Source: Bog-473 sp049513455 | Lineage (GTDB): Bacteria; Actinomycetota; Acidimicrobiia; Acidimicrobiales; RAAP-2 | NCBI GenBank assembly: GCA_049513455.1 | Contig: JBEKWB010000010.1 | Coordinates: 1 to 64,000 of the forward strand | Direction of reading: 5' to 3' | Length of the DNA: 64,000 bases | In this document: in pieces, positions 43,307 to 51,311 of the stretch | Numbering within the stretch: the first letter of the stretch is position 1 | Layout: every line of letters starts with the position of its first letter | Made by a program: the position numbers and the translations under genes | Notes under the pieces: generated by a model | Seen by the model: only the letters and a program-made list of their open reading frames with translations | What the model was told of the DNA's origin: nothing | Database searches by the model: none

Positions 43307-44929
43307 TCACGGCCCGGCGCTTCTTCGGCGCCGACGCAAAAGGACCCAACCTGCCCCACCGAGCACGATCACACTGCCGACGACTATGCCGGCGATTTCG
43401 CCCGGACTGCTCCCGCCGCCCGAGCTCGAGCCCGACGCGCCGGCCGCACTGCTTCGGGGGACGGTGGTGGTGGTGGTCGACGTGCTCGATGTCGGCGTGC
43501 TCGTCGTCGACGTGCTCGATGTCGGCGTGCTCGTCGGCGTGGCATGAAAGGCGACGACCCGGTTGGAGGAGGGTGCGAGAAGGAGCCCGTCGCCGATACT
43601 CGGCGTCGGGAAATGGTTCGCCGGCACGCCGATCGAAACCTGCTGGCGCACGGTTCCCGTGGAAGGATCGAGTCCGTACAGCGTGCCGTCGTGCCCGATG
43701 GTCCACACCAGGCCTGCGGCCACGATCGGCGGGCCCCCGCCCACCTGCGAGGTCCACAGCACGGTGAGCGAGGTGGGGGACGCGGTCACCGCGACGGCGA
43801 CAGTCCCACTGCGGCACGGGAGGTAGACGGTGGTTCCCGCAGCCGCGCTGCCCCCGTCGATGTCCTCGCTGCACGCCGCGTCGAGGCTCACCTCCTGACC
43901 GCCGACGCCGCCGAGGTGCGAGCCGTCGAGAAGGTAGACGATGCTGGACTTGCCGGCGAGGACCACCTGACCGTCCGAGAGCAGGGCGGGTGCCATCGAC
44001 ATGTCGAGGTCATGGGCATTGTTCTGCGGCCAGGTGGTCGGCGCAAAGTACTGCAGCAGTTGCAGCGACGAGGAGAGCTCGAGCGCTGAATCGCTGTCGT
44101 CGTAGGGCTGGCTGGCCGAATGGACCGATCCGTTCCCGGCGGCGACCCAAATGTCGCCGTTGCCATCGACGGCGGGAGCGGCACCACCCATCCAGATCGC
44201 ACCCTGGCTGTCGCCGGCGGCAGCATCGACGGTGAAATACGTCGGACTCCCACCCGCCTCGTCGACTGCAACGACCCTGCCCCTGTAGGCGGCGCAATCT
44301 CCGTCGTTCCCACCCATGCCGAACACAACCTGGCCCGCGTCGAGAGTGAGTCCCGTGCGTTGGAGGAGCGCCGCGGGATCTGCACCCGGGGGATCGACGT
44401 CCTGGTCCAACTCGATCGCGCCCGACGTCGTCGACAAACCGATCAGTTTGTGTGCGGGACCGCCATTCACCAACTCGTCGGCCACCACGAAGATCTCGTT
44501 CCTCGACGGGTCTATGACCGGCGTGCCGGTGATTCCCACGGAAGGTGAGATGTCACCGCACGGAAGCATGGACGATGACACGGGGCTGGCGATATGCGTG
44601 GACCAGACCACGGCGCCGGTCGCAGAGGACAGCGCGTACACCGTGTCGTCCTCCGTCGCCACATAGACGTCCCCGCCCGAGACGAGGGGCTCTCCGTAGA
44701 GTTGACCGTCGAGTGCCCGAGAAGTCCACGCGGGTGCGGTCGTCACGACGGCCGATGCCGAATTGGAAACGCCGGACCCGGCGGCGTCGCCGTGGTACAC
44801 CGTCCACGAGCTGTCTCCGTCGGACGTGCTCCCGGCGCGGGTGGCGCCGGAGGCGTCGGGTCCCGCCACCATGAGCAGGGCGGATAGGGCAAGCATCCCA
44901 AGGGCGGTTGCACGTGGCAGGCTCCTCAT
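43307..44929 (-). CDS. Secreted PQQ-type beta-propeller protein with C-terminal membrane anchor
   Basis: This 540-aa protein has a signal peptide (ALGMLALSALLMVAGPDASGA). Propeller repeats follow, with blade sequences such as DVYVATEDDTVYALSSATGA and TLYGLDPSTGTVRQQVSIG. A Thr/Ser-rich linker and the hydrophobic stretch IAGIVVGSVIVLGGAGWVLL before an RRRRR tail come last, so the propeller faces outward on a stalk. No quinoprotein dehydrogenase metal motif is evident; a binding or scaffold role is more likely. Its ATG lies only a few bases from where the ABC-F stop would have been before insertion of the IS element. Confidence 0.85.
   Translation of the reverse strand: MRSLPRATALGMLALSALLMVAGPDASGATRAGSTSDGDSSWTVYHGDAAGSGVSNSASAVVTTAPAWTSRALDGQLYGEPLVSGGDVYVATEDDTVYALSSATGAVVWSTHIASPVSSSMLPCGDISPSVGITGTPVIDPSRNEIFVVADELVNGGPAHKLIGLSTTSGAIELDQDVDPPGADPAALLQRTGLTLDAGQVVFGMGGNDGDCAAYRGRVVAVDEAGGSPTYFTVDAAAGDSQGAIWMGGAAPAVDGNGDIWVAAGNGSVHSASQPYDDSDSALELSSSLQLLQYFAPTTWPQNNAHDLDMSMAPALLSDGQVVLAGKSSIVYLLDGSHLGGVGGQEVSLDAACSEDIDGGSAAAGTTVYLPCRSGTVAVAVTASPTSLTVLWTSQVGGGPPIVAAGLVWTIGHDGTLYGLDPSTGTVRQQVSIGVPANHFPTPSIGDGLLLAPSSNRVVAFHATPTSTPTSSTSTTSTPTSSTSTTTTTVPRSSAAGASGSSSGGGSSPGEIAGIVVGSVIVLGGAGWVLLRRRRRSAGP
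43476..43535 (-). repeat. Two tandem 30-bp units in the stalk coding region
   Basis: A 30-base unit occurs twice in perfect tandem (43476-43505 and 43506-43535). On the minus strand it encodes a ten-residue Thr/Ser/Pro-rich linker unit. Unit number may vary between strains and change the stalk length. It is not a CRISPR since there are no spacers. Confidence 0.85.
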
Positions 44930-44961
44930 GGCTCACCCACGATCATGTCCCGTCGACCTTA

Positions 44962-45900
44962 GTGACTGTCGCGATTATTTCCCCAGCGCGATCACGCGAT
45001 CGGCGATTGGGTGAGTCGGCGCAGGAGGTAGCGGCTATGGGCGGCCCAGATGAAGCCTTCGGTCACGATCGGATCGCGCTCGTAGTCGACCTGGAGGCGC
45101 CGACTGTTCATGAGCCAGGCCCAGGTGCGTTCGACGATCCAGCGTTTGGGCAGCGCTTTGAATTGGCCGGGGTGGATGCGGTTCACCACTTCGACACCGA
45201 CGTGATGGTTGCGGCAGTGTTCGATGAAGGAGCGCTTGAAGCCGGCGTCGCACCACAGCTTGGCGAAGCGAGCGGAGCGGCCGCGAGCACGGTTCGACAC
45301 GGTGATGCCGCCGACGTTGTCCGACGTGCTCGCCGCCACGACGACGACAGCCATGAGGAGTCCGAGGGTGTCGACGATGCCGAAGGCCTTGCGGCCATTG
45401 ATCTTCTTTCCGGCGTCAAAACCCTTGGTTTTCTTGCTCACCGTGGACGAGGCACGGACCGATCGAGCGTCGACGATGCCCGCCGATGGTGCGCCTTGTC
45501 GACCCTCTTTTGTGCGTACCGCCGCAGCGAGTCGCTCGGCGATGCGTTCCCAGGTGCCGTCTCTGGACCACTCGAGGTGGTAGCGGTGCACCGTGTTCCA
45601 GTTCGGATAGCAATCCGGAAGTGCGCGCCACTGACAGCCCGTCGCCACCACGTAGAAGATGGCATCGACGACCCGGCGGCGGTCGACCTTGACCGGTCGG
45701 CCCATCGACCCCGGTGTCCAATACGGAGAGACGAGATCGGCGATGAGCTCCCACTCCTCGTCGGTCATGTCGCCGTGTGTCGTTCGCCAGGTCTGCGCCA
45801 CTGCAACCACGTCGGATTCCATGGCACAACGCTACGCGATCACCGACCCCTGACGAGGGCTAATTGCCCAATGCAATGCACTAATTATCCGAACAGTGTC
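44962..45900 (-). mobile_element. IS5-family insertion sequence (about 939 bp) with TTA target duplication
   Basis: The element contains one DDE transposase gene. The left end GTGACTGTCGCGATTATTT and the right end read inward, GACACTGTTCGGATAATTA, match at 12 of 19 positions and are imperfect terminal inverted repeats. TTA flanks both ends (44959-44961 and 45901-45903), a TNA-type duplication typical of some IS5 groups. Insertion separated the ABC-F gene from the PQQ-propeller gene and now supplies the last codons and stop of the ABC-F gene. Confidence 0.8.
44992..45822 (-). CDS. IS5-family DDE transposase
   Basis: The 276-aa protein has the N-terminal DUF4096-like region (TDEEWELIADLVSPYW, VVDAIFYVVATGCQWRALP). 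The catalytic triad is in SAGIVDARSV, KLWCDAGFKRSF and RWIVERTWAWLMNSRRL, the D-D-E signature with the typical Y/R-rich C1 region. It is one uninterrupted frame, so the element may be active. Codon usage resembles the surrounding genes. Confidence 0.93.
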   Translation of the reverse strand: MESDVVAVAQTWRTTHGDMTDEEWELIADLVSPYWTPGSMGRPVKVDRRRVVDAIFYVVATGCQWRALPDCYPNWNTVHRYHLEWSRDGTWERIAERLAAAVRTKEGRQGAPSAGIVDARSVRASSTVSKKTKGFDAGKKINGRKAFGIVDTLGLLMAVVVVAASTSDNVGGITVSNRARGRSARFAKLWCDAGFKRSFIEHCRNHHVGVEVVNRIHPGQFKALPKRWIVERTWAWLMNSRRLQVDYERDPIVTEGFIWAAHSRYLLRRLTQSPIA

Positions 45901-47569
45901 TTAGAGCCGTTGCGTCGCCGGACCGGCGGAGTTCCACCCGCTCGGTGATCCGGACCGTCTCGAGGAGTCGACGATCATGCGTCACGAGCAGCAGCGTCCC
46001 TTCCCACGCTTCGAGGGCCCCTTCCAGTTGTTCGATTGCCGGAACGTCCAGATGGTTGGTGGGCTCGTCCAGGACCAGGCAGTTCGTCCCGCGGGCGACC
46101 AGGAGAGCCAGCTCCGCCCGGGTTCTCTCCCCGGGGGACAGCGAGGCCGCGACGCGGAGCACGTGAGAGGCTCCGAGGCCGAACTTGGCCAGGAGCGAGC
46201 GTGCCTCCGACTCGGGTGCCGTCGGACCGAGCGCGGCCAGAAACGCGCCGAGCAGGGTGGACTCCCCCTCCGAGAAACGGCGCCGCTCCTGGCCAAGTTC
46301 ACCCACAATGACCGACGGGCCGGTAAAGAGCGCACCCGACTGGAGGGCGACCCGCCCCAGCAGCGCGGCCAGGAGCGTCGTCTTCCCGCTTCCATTGGGA
46401 CCGACTATGGCAAGACGGTCGGCCCAGCGCACCTCGAGATCGAGCGGACCGAGCTGCCATTCGCCACGACGGATGACGGCACCGGACAGGCGGGCGACGA
46501 CGTCGCCGCTGCGACGGGCCATCGTCAGATCGAGGTGCAGATCCCAGGCTTCCCAGGGCTTGTCGACGGGAGCGAGCCGCGCCAGTGCCTTCTCGGTGAT
46601 CCGTACCTTCGAGGCCTGCTTCTCGGTGCGGTTGAGCCGGAAATCCCGTTGAGCCTTGTCCCCGTCCTTCGGATTGCGCCTTTCCTTCGAGACCCCGCGC
46701 ACCGCCCACGCCCGTTGGGCGCGCTCCCGCTCGCGCAACCGCTCCCGCTCGGCCACGTAGCCCCCGTACGCCTCCTCGGCCTGGCGCCGAGCCGTTGCCT
46801 TGGCCTCGACAAATCCCGCAAAGCCCCCGCCGTATGTCGAGACCCGATGTGACGCCTCATCGATGTCGACCACGGTAGTGACGATGCGTTCGAGAAAGGC
46901 CCGGTCGTGGCTCACGACCACCAGACCGCCGCGCCGCCTCGAAAGGAAGTTCTCGAGACGATCGAGCCCGTCGAAGTCGAGATCATTCGTCGGCTCGTCG
47001 AGGAGAAGAAGATCGTGGAGCGAAAGCAGGAGGGCGGCCAGGGACGAGCGAGCCCGTTGCCCTCCCGAGAGCGACGCGGTCGGGAGCTCGAGCAGGCGGG
47101 CCGGGAGCCCGAGGTCGTCGAGCACGCCCGCCGACCGCGCCTCGAAATCGGGAGCTCCGAGCGCCATGTAGCGCTCGAGTGCGACGGAGTACCGATCTTC
47201 GGACCCCGGGCCCGCGGCGGCAAGTCCCTCGCCCGCCGCCTCGAGCTCGGCCTCGGCGCCGGCGACGCCCGTCCGGCGAGCCAGCAGTTGGGACAGGGTT
47301 TCGGTACTGTGGCTCTCGGGCTCCTGGGCCAGGTACGCGATGGTCGAGCCCAGAGGCGTCACCACGACGCTTCCCGAATCAGGCGTCTCGACCCCGGCCA
47401 GAATTTGCAGGAGGGTCGACTTTCCGACCCCATTCGGACCGACGACACCGACGCGGTGTTCGGGCCCCACGGTGAGGTCGACGTCGGTGAGAATCCGGGC
47501 CGCACCGCGGTCCTTCGAGATCCGGTGTGCGACAACTGTGGCGGTTGGGGCGGCGGAAGGGCGGGGCAT
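45881..47569 (-). CDS. ABC-F family ATPase, C-terminus altered by IS insertion
   Basis: The 562-aa protein has two ATP-binding domains without membrane segments: VGPNGVGKSTLL, LSGGQRARSSLAA and LLDEPTNDLDFDG in the first; VGPNGSGKTTLL, LSPGERTRAELALL and LDEPTNHLD in the second, joined by a charged linker. ABC-F proteins act on the ribosome in translation control or antibiotic protection. ATG 47569 was chosen because ABC-F homology starts just after it. The last five residues (HCSDN) and the stop lie in the IS element; without it the frame would end STGHDRG at 44933. Function is probably unaffected. Confidence 0.92.
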   Translation of the reverse strand: MPRPSAAPTATVVAHRISKDRGAARILTDVDLTVGPEHRVGVVGPNGVGKSTLLQILAGVETPDSGSVVVTPLGSTIAYLAQEPESHSTETLSQLLARRTGVAGAEAELEAAGEGLAAAGPGSEDRYSVALERYMALGAPDFEARSAGVLDDLGLPARLLELPTASLSGGQRARSSLAALLLSLHDLLLLDEPTNDLDFDGLDRLENFLSRRRGGLVVVSHDRAFLERIVTTVVDIDEASHRVSTYGGGFAGFVEAKATARRQAEEAYGGYVAERERLRERERAQRAWAVRGVSKERRNPKDGDKAQRDFRLNRTEKQASKVRITEKALARLAPVDKPWEAWDLHLDLTMARRSGDVVARLSGAVIRRGEWQLGPLDLEVRWADRLAIVGPNGSGKTTLLAALLGRVALQSGALFTGPSVIVGELGQERRRFSEGESTLLGAFLAALGPTAPESEARSLLAKFGLGASHVLRVAASLSPGERTRAELALLVARGTNCLVLDEPTNHLDVPAIEQLEGALEAWEGTLLLVTHDRRLLETVRITERVELRRSGDATALRHCSDN

Positions 47570-47693
47570 GACAATCTCCGGGTCGGCTCGGGCGGGCAGG
47601 GCTCGAAAGCGGAGATCAGATGCGCACGGGCCTGATGTTACCTCCCGGCCGCAGTAGCGCGGCGCGCCCGTCGTGCGTTGAACGGCGGCGGAC

Positions 47694-48206
47694 TCAGGGC
47701 GATTCGAGATCTGACATTCTGAAGAGGGAGTGCAGCACAATCCCTTCGGCGCCGACCACGTTGGCGCCACCCGCTTCCCGGTCGATGACACACAAGGCGT
47801 GGTGGACCACGGCGCCTTCGGCCCGGAGATCCTGGGCCGAGAGGATGATCTGTCCCCCGGTCGTCACCACGTCCTCGACGATGAGCAGCCGCATGCCACT
47901 GATGTCGCCGCCCTCGCATATTTTCTCGGTGCCGTATTTCTTGGCCTGCTTGCGTACGAAGAAGGTCGGCAGGCCCGTGTGGGCCGAGAGCATGGTGGCG
48001 ATCGGGACACCGCCCAGTTCGAGTCCCGCCAGGCCGTCAGTACCCGGGGGGACGAGCGGAGCCAGTTCCTCCACAATCGCCGCCAACAGCGACGGGTCTG
48101 ACTCGAAGCGATACTTGTCGAAGTAACGGTCCGCCGTGAGTCCTGAACGCAGAACGAACGTCCCGGTCAGGTGGGAGGCGGCGAAGACTCTCGAGGCCAG
48201 GGTCAC
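47694..48206 (-). CDS. pyrE: Orotate phosphoribosyltransferase-like protein
   Basis: The 170-aa protein has the PRPP-binding motif LLIVEDVVTTGGQIILSA, plus the orotate phosphoribosyltransferase features FVLRSGLTADRYFDKYRF and FFVRKQAKKYGTEKICEG, where the lysines bind PRPP. It converts orotate and PRPP to OMP in pyrimidine synthesis. GTG at 48206 begins the conserved region. It is divergent from the DinB-like gene by 44 bases. No other pyr genes are nearby. Confidence 0.88.
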   Translation of the reverse strand: MTLASRVFAASHLTGTFVLRSGLTADRYFDKYRFESDPSLLAAIVEELAPLVPPGTDGLAGLELGGVPIATMLSAHTGLPTFFVRKQAKKYGTEKICEGGDISGMRLLIVEDVVTTGGQIILSAQDLRAEGAVVHHALCVIDREAGGANVVGAEGIVLHSLFRMSDLESP

Positions 48207-48250
48207 GCCCCCATTCTGCTCCCCCGCGCCCGTTGGGGCATGCTGCACCA

Positions 48251-48760
48251 ATGAACGAGCCGTTCCCCGAACCCACCCGCCCCGTGGGCTCGCGGGCCGA
48301 GGTGTTCCTCGGTTATCTCGACTACTTCCGCTCGAAGGTGCTGCACAAGGTGGGCGGGCTACCGGAAAGTGAGCTGCGGCACACCAGGTTGCCCTCGGGC
48401 TGGACACCGGTCGAGCTCGTCAGGCATCTGACCTTTGTCGAGATGCGCTGGCTCGAATGGGGCTTCGAGGGCCGGGAGGTGGCCGAACCGTGGGGCGACA
48501 ATCACAACGGGCGCTGGCACGTCCGCGCCGAAGAGAGCCTCAGCCAACTGACATCGGCGTTACGGACCCAAGGAGACCGGAGTCGCGCCGTGATCGAGTC
48601 CCACGACCTCTCCGAAATCGGTCAGCCGGGCCCCCGATGGAACGGCGCCGACCCGCCCACGCTCGAACGGATTCTGTTCCACCTGCTGCAGGAGTATGCG
48701 CGCCACCTCGGCCACCTGGACATCGTCGCCGAGCTCGCCGACGGGTCGGTCGGCGAGTAA
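48251..48760 (+). CDS. DinB/DUF664-family protein
   Basis: The 169-aa four-helix-bundle protein has VEVFLGYLDYFRSKVL-like helix 1 (sequence EVFLGYLDYFRSKVL), a metal-binding His in LVRHLTFVEMRWLEW and the C-terminal ILFHLLQEYARHLGHLDI. The three His of this family are present. Members are metal-dependent thiol transferases or unknown. ATG 48251 was chosen over an upstream in-frame ATG because it starts closer to the domain. It is divergent from the orotate phosphoribosyltransferase gene. Confidence 0.85.
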   Translation: MNEPFPEPTRPVGSRAEVFLGYLDYFRSKVLHKVGGLPESELRHTRLPSGWTPVELVRHLTFVEMRWLEWGFEGREVAEPWGDNHNGRWHVRAEESLSQLTSALRTQGDRSRAVIESHDLSEIGQPGPRWNGADPPTLERILFHLLQEYARHLGHLDIVAELADGSVGE

Positions 48761-48927
48761 CGTAACCCGCTCGCAGTCAGCCAGCGCGATGACCCGAGCG
48801 GTCACACGCACCTGCGGCTCCTGCGACCTCGGTTGGAACCATTCGCCTCGACGCTTCATCAACACAGCTGACCCACAAGCTCTTCCTGGACAGCTGGGAC
48901 GCGGGTTCGCGGGCCCCTCTCTGTAGG

Positions 48928-49440
48928 GTGTTCGTCGACCTCGTGGGATACAGCGAAGTGACGGGTTCCCTCTCCGCGCGTGATCTCGCGGCCGTGCTCG
49001 TCGACTTCGACGAGCGCACGGCCCGGGCGGTCCGCCAGGGGAACGGGCAAGTCGTCAAGATGATCGGCGACGAGGCGATGTTCGTCGCCGAGGAGCCTGG
49101 CGACGCGTGCCGGCTCGCCCTGAGCCTCGTGGCCGCCTTCACCGAGAACCAGACATCCCCGGTGAGAGTCGGGCTCGCCACCGGAGAGATGGTTTCGGTG
49201 TTCGGCGATCTCTACCGACTCGATGTCAGCCTCGCCGCCCGCCTCGTTGCCCTCGCCGAGCCCGATACGGTCGTGGTCTCTCAGCGGACACGAGACGGCG
49301 CCCCCGACTTCCTCTTCGAAGCTCTTCCGGCGCACCCGCTCAAGGGCTTCCCGGATCCGATCACCTCCTACAGACTCGTCCCGTCGCATGGCGCCCACGA
49401 GACGCTGCGGCTACCGTCACCGGGGGCAGCGGAGAGATAG
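48928..49440 (+). CDS. Class III adenylate/guanylate cyclase-like catalytic domain, N-terminus short
   Basis: The 170-aa product starts directly in the cyclase domain: FVDLVGYSEVTG (first metal Asp), VVKMIGDEAMF (second metal Asp) and GLATGEMVSVFGDLYRLDVSLAAR. The catalytic Asp residues are intact. GTG 48928 is the first good start, yet the frame is open back to 48793 with no ATG/GTG, which suggests an eroded N-terminus or non-standard start. Normal proteins have an N-terminal regulatory domain. Activity is plausible but expression is doubtful. Confidence 0.72.
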   Translation: MFVDLVGYSEVTGSLSARDLAAVLVDFDERTARAVRQGNGQVVKMIGDEAMFVAEEPGDACRLALSLVAAFTENQTSPVRVGLATGEMVSVFGDLYRLDVSLAARLVALAEPDTVVVSQRTRDGAPDFLFEALPAHPLKGFPDPITSYRLVPSHGAHETLRLPSPGAAER

Positions 49441-49512
49441 CCGACGTTCGTACCGACAAAGCGGGGCAATTCTCGCCCTCCTCAGCCCCTCGACCCAGGA
49501 AAGGAATCACCG

Positions 49513-50319
49513 ATGAGCGAGCAGCCCGATGCCACCATTACGGAGGAAGATGGGATCATCACCGTGACGTTCGACCGGCAGAGGAAGCTCAACGCGATCA
49601 ACACCCAGATGTCGGAGGCATTGTGGGAAGCCGCCAACGCGCTGGCCGACCGCGACGATCTGCGCTGCATGGTGATCACAGCCAAGGGGCCCTACTTCAC
49701 GGCCGGTATCGATCTGATGACCGGTGTCGGGAACCGCCCCGGGAACCCCGAGACGGAGCATCTCCATCCCGGCTGGAACTTTCGCCGTAACTACCGGAGC
49801 CACCACCTTCTCTATGACGAGTTCGAGTCGATCGAAAAGCCGATCATCCTCGCAGCCCAAGGGCACTGCCTCGGAGCCGGCCTGGAAATGGCGGCCTCAT
49901 GCGACTTTCGCTTCTGTACTCCAGCGACAGAGTTTGGTCTCCCGGAAGTTCACATCGGGGTCATCGCCGGGAGCGGGGGGACAAGTCGCTTGACCCGGCT
50001 GCTCGGCCCCTCGTGGGGGAAGTGGCTGGCGATGGCGGGCCAGAGGGTCGGAGGCGAGCAGGCGCACCAGATAGGCCTCGTCCACAACGTGTTTCCACCA
50101 GAGACATTCCTCGCGGATGTCTACGCGTTCTGCCGCGACCTCATCACCATTCCAGCGGAAGTATTGGGGATCGCCAAGCTCGCGGTGGACATGTACGCCG
50201 ACGTTCATGACCGCACGGTGCAACGCCACATCGACAGACTGCTGGTGACCGGCATAATGGACTCGCCCGAGTACAAGGAGCGCACCGCCCGGTTCCGGCC
50301 CGCTACGCCGAAGACGTGA
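49513..50319 (+). CDS. Enoyl-CoA hydratase, canonical catalytic residues
   Basis: The 268-aa crotonase has both catalytic glutamates: one in GAGLEMAASCDFR and one in GLPEVHIGVIAGSGG. It also has the CoA-binding MVITAKGPYFTAGIDLM and AAQGHCLGAGLE oxyanion segment. It most likely hydrates enoyl-CoA. ATG follows AGGAAAGGAATCACCG. It stands alone between the cyclase gene and a decayed fragment. Confidence 0.92.
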   Translation: MSEQPDATITEEDGIITVTFDRQRKLNAINTQMSEALWEAANALADRDDLRCMVITAKGPYFTAGIDLMTGVGNRPGNPETEHLHPGWNFRRNYRSHHLLYDEFESIEKPIILAAQGHCLGAGLEMAASCDFRFCTPATEFGLPEVHIGVIAGSGGTSRLTRLLGPSWGKWLAMAGQRVGGEQAHQIGLVHNVFPPETFLADVYAFCRDLITIPAEVLGIAKLAVDMYADVHDRTVQRHIDRLLVTGIMDSPEYKERTARFRPATPKT

Positions 50320-50655
50320 GACTATTTTCTCCTCTCGCTCAGCGGGTTGGTCATATCCACGTTCGCCGTGCATCTGGCGTCGGATGCAACCAGTGATACA
50401 TCACGGCTGTTGCACACCACGGCCGTGGAGCTGGCCAACGTCGCAGCCTATGGAACGCTGTGGATCATTCAGTTCGTTCTGTGCGATCGCATCCTCTTTC
50501 GCACACCCGGGGATGCCCCGGACTCCGACGATCGGCATGGCCGATGCGGGGAGAGCAGTACACACGCCGGCCGGCACACGGAGCGTGAGATACGCGTCGC
50601 CGCGCTCGTGTCCGCGGAGCGAACGTTGAGTGAGCCCTCGCCCCCGGGCGATTGA
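50320..50655 (+). pseudogene. C-terminal remnant of a GtrA-like membrane protein
   Basis: Right after the crotonase stop, in the same frame, the translation YFLLSLSGLVISTFAVHLAS then ELANVAAYGTLWIIQFVLCD and RILFRT appears. It resembles the last two helices and terminal motif of GtrA-like/flippase-associated domains. There is no start codon or beginning of a gene, and the tail drifts into unrelated sequence. It is a fragment left by a deletion. Confidence 0.55.
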
Positions 50656-50718
50656 AGTGGGCGCGGTGCGCGTCGAGGGACGAGCCGACTGCGCGCGGAT
50701 CGGGCGCGGACGGCCCCT

Positions 50719-51279
50719 TCACACCGGCTCCGGCAGCGAGGCCCTCGGGTCGAGGTGGGTCGTCACCTCCCGCAACGAAGCCGTCAGATTCACCGGGCAG
50801 TTCCGGTTGTAGAGCGGGCCCGTGCCGTCGCCGAGCAGCAAGCCGGCCATCGCCACGCCGCGAGCCGAGACGGGCAGCCGGCTCGAGAGTGCCTCGAGCA
50901 TGGTGCGCACGTCGCCCTCGGCGTCGATGATGCGGTCACGGCAGAGGGGAGCGTGGGGATTGCGCGCCCGCGGTGCCCTGCGGGCCTCGTCCAGTACCCG
51001 CTGCCAGCTTTGCGCCAACTCCCACCGGGCTGCCGACACGAGATACTCGGTGCGGGCAGCCACGACGCGGCCCGCAGCGGGTGGTCGCCCTGAGGCCAAC
51101 TGGCGATCGAGCACATGGCCGAACAGGATGGCGAGTACCCTCGGCAACTCCTTGTGACGGCGGCGGACGAACCGCTCCGTGGTGCGGATTTCTGGGGATT
51201 GGTGGACGATCCCCCACGCGTCGGCGGAGCGGTCCCCGATGGTGGGGCGTCTCGAATCGAGAGTGGTCATGTGCACCAT
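50719..51279 (-). CDS. Hypothetical actinobacterial-type protein
   Basis: The 186-aa soluble protein has no signal peptide or membrane segment. The region VAARTEYLVSAARWELAQSW and VLDEARRAPRARNPHAPLCR is rich in basic helices, and the end reads LYNRNCPVNLTASLREVTTH. The start at 51279 (ATG) is one of two in-frame candidates (51270 the other). It is divergent from the AraC-type regulator by 32 bases. I do not recognise a function. Confidence 0.6.
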   Translation of the reverse strand: MVHMTTLDSRRPTIGDRSADAWGIVHQSPEIRTTERFVRRRHKELPRVLAILFGHVLDRQLASGRPPAAGRVVAARTEYLVSAARWELAQSWQRVLDEARRAPRARNPHAPLCRDRIIDAEGDVRTMLEALSSRLPVSARGVAMAGLLLGDGTGPLYNRNCPVNLTASLREVTTHLDPRASLPEPV

Positions 51280-51311
51280 GGTGCGCTCCCACGCCGGGAT
51301 CCGAAAGTGGC

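Noticed and set aside
43476..43535. CRISPR-like or regulatory repeat array
   Set aside because: Two directly adjacent units without spacers, inside a coding frame and encoding a linker; it is a tandem coding repeat.
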